Shown piece after piece: positions 6,538 to 9,848 of a stretch of 9,848 nt of DNA. The position numbers and the translations under genes are program-made. The stretch is from the NCBI GenBank assembly GCA_021814735.1, contig JAKAHX010000028.1, forward strand, positions 1 to 9,848, in the 5' to 3' direction. The notes under the pieces were generated by a model. It did no database searches and was not told the DNA's origin. It worked only from the letters and a program-made list of their open reading frames with translations. Numbering within the stretch: position 1 is the first letter of the stretch; each line of letters starts with the position of its first letter. The DNA is from Chloroflexota bacterium (GTDB lineage: Bacteria; Chloroflexota; Limnocylindria; Limnocylindrales; CSP1-4).

Positions 6538-7979
6538 CATCGGCCGACCCCCACCTGCACGTCGCGGAAGCGTGCGCCGGAACAGCCGTGCCCCACGTGG
6601 GCGTCCTGCACCGGCTCCCCCTTGCCGCAGTTCGGCGTGCCCAGCATCCGGTAGCTGCGTTCGTCGGCAACCGCGTCGCAGGAGCGCCAGAACTGGGGCG
6701 TGATTCCGGTGTAGGTCGGGTTCTTCAGCAGCCGCCCGAGCTTTCCGCCGCGGATCTCGTAGGCCTTCTCCGTCGCGAACTGGAAGTTCAGCCGGCGGTC
6801 GTCGATGCTCCAGCTGCGGTTGGCCACCAGGTAGAGCCCGTCGTCGGTGTCGGCGATGATCTCCTCGAGGCTCATCCCGGGCTTGGGGAGCAGGTTGATG
6901 TTGGTCATCCGGATGAGCGGAATCCGGTTCCAGCCATCCGCGCGCATCGCACCGCCGCTGCGACGGCCGATCCTTGGCGCGGTTTCGCGGCTCGACAGGT
7001 AACCGACGAAGATCCCGCCGCGCACGAGGGGCACGGACTGGGCAGGCACCCCCTCGTCGTCCCAGCCGAAGGTGCCTAGGCCGCCAGGAGCGGTGGCGTC
7101 GGCCACGATGTCCACCAGGTCCGAACCGTAACGGAACCCCTCTGCCAGGCGGTCCGTGGTCAGGAAGCTGGTCCCCGCGTAGGAGGCCTCGGTCCCGAAC
7201 ACGCGGTCGAGCTCGGTCGGATGCCCGCAGCTCTCGTGGATCTGCAGGTACAGCTGGGTCGGATCGAGCACGATCGTCCGGCGTCCCGGCGGGCACTGCG
7301 GTGCGCGCAGCAGCGCGGCCGCTTCCTCGGCGATCACCGGCGCATGGGCGTGCAGGTCCAGGGCCCGCACCGCCTCGTAACCGCCCGCGCGCAGCCCGCC
7401 CTCCTCGGGGTAGGAGCGTCGCTGGTGCTCGTCGCCGTCCACCGCGTTCGCCTCGATCGCCGACCCCGTGTGCGTGATCACCTGGGCCACCTCGGTGCCC
7501 CCGGTGCTCGCGAACGTCGTCCACGAGCGCGCCGCGCGGTACGTCGCCTCGGTGAAGGCCAGCGTCGCCGCGTGGCGCATCGCCTCGTCCGCTGCGAGCA
7601 GGTGCCCCACCTTCGTCTCGAGGTCCACCGCGAACGGGTCCTCCGCGACGGGCGTCTCGAATCGCCCCTGCTGGGGCGGCTGATCGTCGAGTTCCACGCG
7701 CCGGCGCAGCGTCCGGGACGAGGCGCGCGCGATGCGGACGGCCGCGGCCGCGACGCGCTCCGCCTCGGCGGTCGTGAGATGGCTCGAACTGGCGAACCCC
7801 CAGGCCCCGTCGACGAGGACCCGGACGCCGAATCCTTCGTCCTCGCGGCGCGAGGCACCCGCGACCCGCCCGGTCCTGATCGTGATCCGCTCGTCCATCC
7901 GGCGCACGGTCCGGGCGTCCGCGTAGGACGCGCCCCGCTGGATCGCCACCTGCAGGGCGCGCTCGGTCACCTGGTCCAT
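6534..7979 (-). CDS. tldD: TldD-type zinc metalloprotease, catalytic subunit
   Basis: A 481-residue protein of the U62 family. It carries the catalytic HExxxH motif as HESCGH (H248, E249, H253) within IHESCGHPTELDRVFGTEA. The expected C-terminal cysteine zinc ligand is in PNCGKGEPVQDAHVGHG (449-465, C451). Further family features are GFGVRVLVDGAWGFASSS (49-66), TFGWDDEGVPAQSVPLVRGGIFVGYLSSRETA (303-334), GWNRIPLIRMTNINLLPKPG (349-368) and DDGLYLVANRSWSID (379-393). In E. coli TldD/TldE matures microcin B17 and degrades CcdA. No such partner is seen here, so general peptide turnover or maturation of an unlinked peptide is likelier. The ATG at 7979 gives the normal N-terminus but has no Shine-Dalgarno; a TACGCT box 7 nt before it suggests a leaderless transcript in addition to read-through from the DUF881 genes 38 bp upstream. 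All catalytic residues are present. Confidence 0.95.
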   Translation of the reverse strand: MDQVTERALQVAIQRGASYADARTVRRMDERITIRTGRVAGASRREDEGFGVRVLVDGAWGFASSSHLTTAEAERVAAAAVRIARASSRTLRRRVELDDQPPQQGRFETPVAEDPFAVDLETKVGHLLAADEAMRHAATLAFTEATYRAARSWTTFASTGGTEVAQVITHTGSAIEANAVDGDEHQRRSYPEEGGLRAGGYEAVRALDLHAHAPVIAEEAAALLRAPQCPPGRRTIVLDPTQLYLQIHESCGHPTELDRVFGTEASYAGTSFLTTDRLAEGFRYGSDLVDIVADATAPGGLGTFGWDDEGVPAQSVPLVRGGIFVGYLSSRETAPRIGRRSGGAMRADGWNRIPLIRMTNINLLPKPGMSLEEIIADTDDGLYLVANRSWSIDDRRLNFQFATEKAYEIRGGKLGRLLKNPTYTGITPQFWRSCDAVADERSYRMLGTPNCGKGEPVQDAHVGHGCSGARFRDVQVGVGRW

Positions 7980-7986
7980 TGCCGAC

Positions 7987-7992
7987 AGCGTA
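7987..7992 (-). promoter_or_regulatory. possible internal leaderless promoter (-10) of tldD
   Basis: TACGCT on the minus strand (7992 to 7987) fits TAnnnT and ends 7 nt before the tldD ATG, in the widest gap (38 bp) of the minus-strand run. No convincing -35 box is seen at 16-19 nt. It would give tldD and the genes after it a second, leaderless transcript. Confidence 0.4.
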
Positions 7993-8017
7993 CCAGAGCG
8001 CGCCGGCGTGCCGGCCC

Positions 8018-8704
8018 CTACAGTCGCGGCTGGGCGTCCGCCGGGACCAGCGACCGGTCCGTGGCTGGAAGCGTCAGGCTGTTCTCGGGGGTGACCACCA
8101 GTTGCACGCCGGGGCTGGTGACCTGCAGACGGCTCACGATCCCGCCGATGCGCGTGAGAGCGGCGGTCAGGTTCACCGGGTTGCCGATGGCGGAGACGCG
8201 GAACGACGCGCCGAGCGGGACGTTCTCCACGGAGAGCCCGCCCGCCGGCCCGGCCACCACGGTGCCGGCCACAACGCGGACCTGGCCGATGGCGAGCGCC
8301 TCGGCGCCGGCCAGGCGGAGCTCGTTCAGGAGGTCGTTTGCGTCGCTGGCGGTCATGGGACCCGAGCAGTCCACCGCGACGCCGCGCCCCTGCACCGGAT
8401 CGAGGCCGGCCCAGAGCCGGATCCCCTGGAGATCGTTCTGCAGGCCGCCGATGGCGGAGACCCCCAGCGTGCGGGCTGCCTGCAGCTGGCGAGCCTGCGC
8501 CTGGAGCGTGCTCACCTCGCTCGAGAGCTGGGCGTTGCGCTGGTTCAGGTTGGCGATGAGCGTGGTCAGGTCCTGGGCCGAGAGGTTGGCCAGCCCCGTG
8601 CCGCCCGCCTGGGCGCGGAGCTGCACGATGGAGAGGAAGCCCAGCAGGAGCGCCACGAACCCGATCGAGACCTGCGCGCGGCGCGAGCGCATCCCGCTCT
8701 TCAT
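8018..8704 (-). CDS. DUF881 family coiled-coil membrane protein (second copy)
   Basis: A 228-residue protein. A basic N-terminus is followed by one membrane helix (about 11-31), then LSAQDLTTLIANLNQRNAQLSSEVSTLQAQARQL (41-74), the heptad-rich start of DUF881. The domain body follows: IRLWAGLDPVQGRGVAVD (95-112), DANDLLNELRLAGAEALAIG (121-140), SFRVSAIGNPVNLTAALTRIGG (167-188). The family's NGxR in the centre has become IGQVRVV, and the acidic D-D segment after the GPGV-like turn is lost (CSGP), so this copy is more diverged than its neighbour. DUF881 proteins (YlxW/YlxX type in Bacillus, similar pairs in actinobacteria) are often encoded near division genes; their role is not settled. The protein should be anchored with the domain outside. 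Its ATG overlaps the stop of the first copy by 4 nt (ATGA), implying coupled translation; ATG 8692 is a less likely start. Confidence 0.88.
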   Translation of the reverse strand: MKSGMRSRRAQVSIGFVALLLGFLSIVQLRAQAGGTGLANLSAQDLTTLIANLNQRNAQLSSEVSTLQAQARQLQAARTLGVSAIGGLQNDLQGIRLWAGLDPVQGRGVAVDCSGPMTASDANDLLNELRLAGAEALAIGQVRVVAGTVVAGPAGGLSVENVPLGASFRVSAIGNPVNLTAALTRIGGIVSRLQVTSPGVQLVVTPENSLTLPATDRSLVPADAQPRL

Positions 8705-9486
8705 GGCGCGGCCGTCGCGGTCGTCTGGGTGGGAGCCGGGGACGCGGCGACCGGGTGGGCGTAGGTGAGCGCCACCCCGCCCGCGTAGGCCGGGACCACC
8801 GCCTTGTCCAGCGATCCGGCTCCCAGGCGGATCCCGAAGGCCTCCACGCGCGCCTGCACGAACCGCGCGAAGTTGGCCGAGGATGTCAGCCGGCTGTAGA
8901 GATCTTTCGGCCCGATCGCCACGATCTGGTACGGCGGCTGCAGGTAGGCACCGTTGAGCAGGATCGAGGAGCCGATGTCGGTGAGGGCGCTGGTGACGGT
9001 GATCCGCTCTCCGTTCACCGCGATGGCCTCGGCACCGTCGAGCCAGAGCTCATCGACCACGGCCAGGATGTCGCTCGAGCTGACCAGGTAGTCGCCCGGC
9101 GCGGCCCCCGGCGGCACCTGCTGCGTGGAGTCCTCCAGCTGGACCACCACGCCCGGCCCCTGCAGGTCGACCAGCCCGGCCGCGATGCGTGCCTGCTGCA
9201 GCTGGTCGTTGAGGCTCGTCACGAGGGCGGAGTTACCGCTGGACGTCGCCTCCAGCTGCTCGATCTGCGCCCGCAGGTCCAGGATCTGCGCCTTCAGAGC
9301 GTCCTGCTGGTTCTGCAGCTCGGTGGCGGTCTCCACCAGCGGCGGCCGCTCCTGCGTGGTGTACTGGACGCGCGCCGGGCCGGCCCCCGCCTGGGCCACG
9401 ATCAGGAAGCCCAGGACCAGCAGCGCGCCCGCGAGCGTCACCTGCCACGAGGGAATGCGTCGCGCGCGGTCCACGAAGCCCGTCAC
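8701..9486 (-). CDS. DUF881 family coiled-coil membrane protein (first copy)
   Basis: A 261-residue protein with one membrane helix (15-33) and a predicted coiled coil (about 50-102, rich in Q, L, E and A heptads). A canonical DUF881 domain follows: AGLVDLQGPGVVVQLEDS (103-120), SSSDILAVVDELWLDGAEAIAVNGERITVTSALTDIGSSILLNG (136-179) and LQPPYQIVAIGPKDLYSRL (182-200). It keeps the family's NGxR (N158, G159, R161) and PPY..AIG. An Ala/Pro/Thr-rich tail closes it (245-261). The cytosolic N-terminus is short and the domain should face outward. The start is a GTG at 9486, preceded at 8 nt by the Shine-Dalgarno GGAAGG. The two DUF881 copies overlap by 4 nt and share the fold order, so a duplicated pair acting as a heteromeric complex is plausible (inference). 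Confidence 0.92.
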   Translation of the reverse strand: MTGFVDRARRIPSWQVTLAGALLVLGFLIVAQAGAGPARVQYTTQERPPLVETATELQNQQDALKAQILDLRAQIEQLEATSSGNSALVTSLNDQLQQARIAAGLVDLQGPGVVVQLEDSTQQVPPGAAPGDYLVSSSDILAVVDELWLDGAEAIAVNGERITVTSALTDIGSSILLNGAYLQPPYQIVAIGPKDLYSRLTSSANFARFVQARVEAFGIRLGAGSLDKAVVPAYAGGVALTYAHPVAASPAPTQTTATAAP

Positions 9487-9524
9487 GACCCGGCCCTTCC
9501 TGCCGCGCCGCGGCGCGCGCTCAC
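9483..9524 (-). other. 13-codon bridging mini reading frame before the first DUF881 gene
   Basis: The GTG at 9524 overlaps the upstream gene's TGA (GTGA), and the frame's own TGA overlaps the DUF881 GTG start at 9486 (GTGA). The peptide would be VSARRGAAGRAGS (first residue Met in vivo). The gap is 34 bp and the frame 42 nt, both identical to the tldD/tldE junction. It contains the DUF881 Shine-Dalgarno (GGAAGG, 9500 to 9495). A coupling role is inference; the two mini peptides share no clear sequence similarity. Confidence 0.3.
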
Positions 9525-9848
9525 GGCCGGCCTCGCCGAGGCCGCAGGCGCCGCCGGGAGGTCGCCAGCAGAACGCCCACGGATGACGATGCGGCCATGA
9601 TCCCGAAGCCCGCCAGGGGTGGCCCCGACGGCGACCGGGGCGCGACCGGGCCCATCGCGGACTGTCCGCCCGGTGTCGTCGTCGGCGTCCAGCCGGGTGG
9701 GAGCGGTCCGGTGGGCGCCGGGCGCGGGCCGTACGTGGCGATCGACCGGACGCCGATCGAGGTCAGCCACGCCGCGTCGAAGGCAGAGGCGGAGGCGCCG
9801 GTTGCCGCGCGGAAGGCCTCGTCGTCGGTGGCGCCCTGCCGGTACGTC
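9521..9848 (-). CDS. C-terminal part of probable peptidase-MA-like, membrane-anchored protein (5' end outside window)
   Basis: Only the last 108 residues are visible. They begin with TYRQGATDDEAFRAATGASASAFDAAW (1-27), a helical segment of the kind that ends peptidase-MA-like (gluzincin-type) metalloproteases, where a small helical subdomain carries a G-x(n)-F-x-x-W pattern. A Pro/Gly/Thr-rich linker follows (41-77), then one hydrophobic helix (about 78-96) and an Arg-rich tail (RRRLRPRRGRP). This order predicts an extracytoplasmic enzyme held by a C-terminal anchor with the basic tail inside. The HExxH active site would lie outside the window, so the enzyme class is inferred from the tail alone and remains uncertain. 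The stop lies 34 bp before the first DUF881 gene. The frame is continuous to the window edge with no internal stop, and its coding pattern is like that of its neighbours. Confidence 0.6.
   Translation of the reverse strand, partial: TYRQGATDDEAFRAATGASASAFDAAWLTSIGVRSIATYGPRPAPTGPLPPGWTPTTTPGGQSAMGPVAPRSPSGPPLAGFGIMAASSSVGVLLATSRRRLRPRRGRP

Noticed and set aside
3512..6703. Very long plus-strand open frame (over 1000 codons) rich in Arg, Gly, Asp, Glu and Gln
   Set aside because: It lies antisense to GT2-MFS-DUF951-TldE, all with recognisable family motifs. Its composition is the low-complexity mix produced by reading high-GC genes on the wrong strand, and it spans several gene junctions.
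5156..7979. TldD/TldE plus exporter as a RiPP (microcin B17-like) maturation cluster
   Set aside because: No precursor peptide, YcaO, dehydrogenase or immunity gene is visible in the window, and TldD/TldE are widespread housekeeping proteins.
7221..8768. Long plus-strand frame of about 515 codons
   Set aside because: Antisense to tldD, including its HExxxH motif, and to DUF881; no family features.
1..9848. CRISPR arrays, tRNA or rRNA genes, insertion sequences, phage or toxin-antitoxin genes
   Set aside because: No regularly spaced repeats, cloverleaf-like sequences, transposase motifs or terminal inverted repeats were seen on reading both strands.

Overview
The window is very GC-rich DNA with densely packed bacterial genes and codons ending mostly in G or C. 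The gene content points to a high-GC, probably monoderm-type bacterium. A member of Chloroflexota (Limnocylindria-like) fits best: DUF951, paired DUF881 proteins, a peptidase-MA-like tail and TldD/TldE occur side by side. An actinobacterium is the alternative, because DUF1918 and LmeA-like DUF2993 proteins are commonest there. This assignment is inference from family content, not from a marker gene.

Layout. On the left, a HAD-IIA (NagD-like) phosphatase on the minus strand runs off the window edge (1-576). Divergent from it on the plus strand are a small DUF1918 protein (721-978) and a membrane-anchored LmeA-like DUF2993 lipid-binding protein (1069-1788). From 1956 to the right edge everything is on the minus strand. 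In order of transcription (right to left) the genes are: the C-terminal end of a probable peptidase-MA-type protein with a C-terminal membrane anchor (9521-9848), two tandem DUF881 proteins (8701-9486 and 8018-8704), tldD (6534-7979), tldE/pmbA (5156-6499), a DUF951 Cys-rich small protein (4924-5145), an MFS exporter (3353-4927) and a processive-type GT2 glycosyltransferase (1956-3356). Gaps are -4 to 38 bp, so this is probably one operon, perhaps with an internal promoter in front of tldD. The longest gene-free stretch is the 167 bp between the convergent DUF2993 and GT2 genes.

How the genes may work together. Almost every product is an envelope protein or a protease. TldD/TldE are the two halves of a peptidase. 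The DUF881 pair resembles the coiled-coil, single-pass proteins found beside division genes in other Gram-positives. DUF951, MFS and GT2 are tied together by two consecutive GTGA stop/start overlaps, which suggests fixed co-expression and possibly a sugar- or lipid-linked export step. No RiPP precursor, YcaO, CRISPR, tRNA, rRNA, IS element or phage gene is visible.

The most unusual structure is at two junctions (peptidase-like/DUF881 and tldD/tldE). At both, the gap is exactly 34 bp and is spanned by a 13-codon mini reading frame. Each frame starts in a GTGA overlap with the upstream stop and ends in a GTGA overlap with the downstream start. Apparent leaderless promoters with a TAnnnT-type -10 box 6-7 nt before the start codon are also present.
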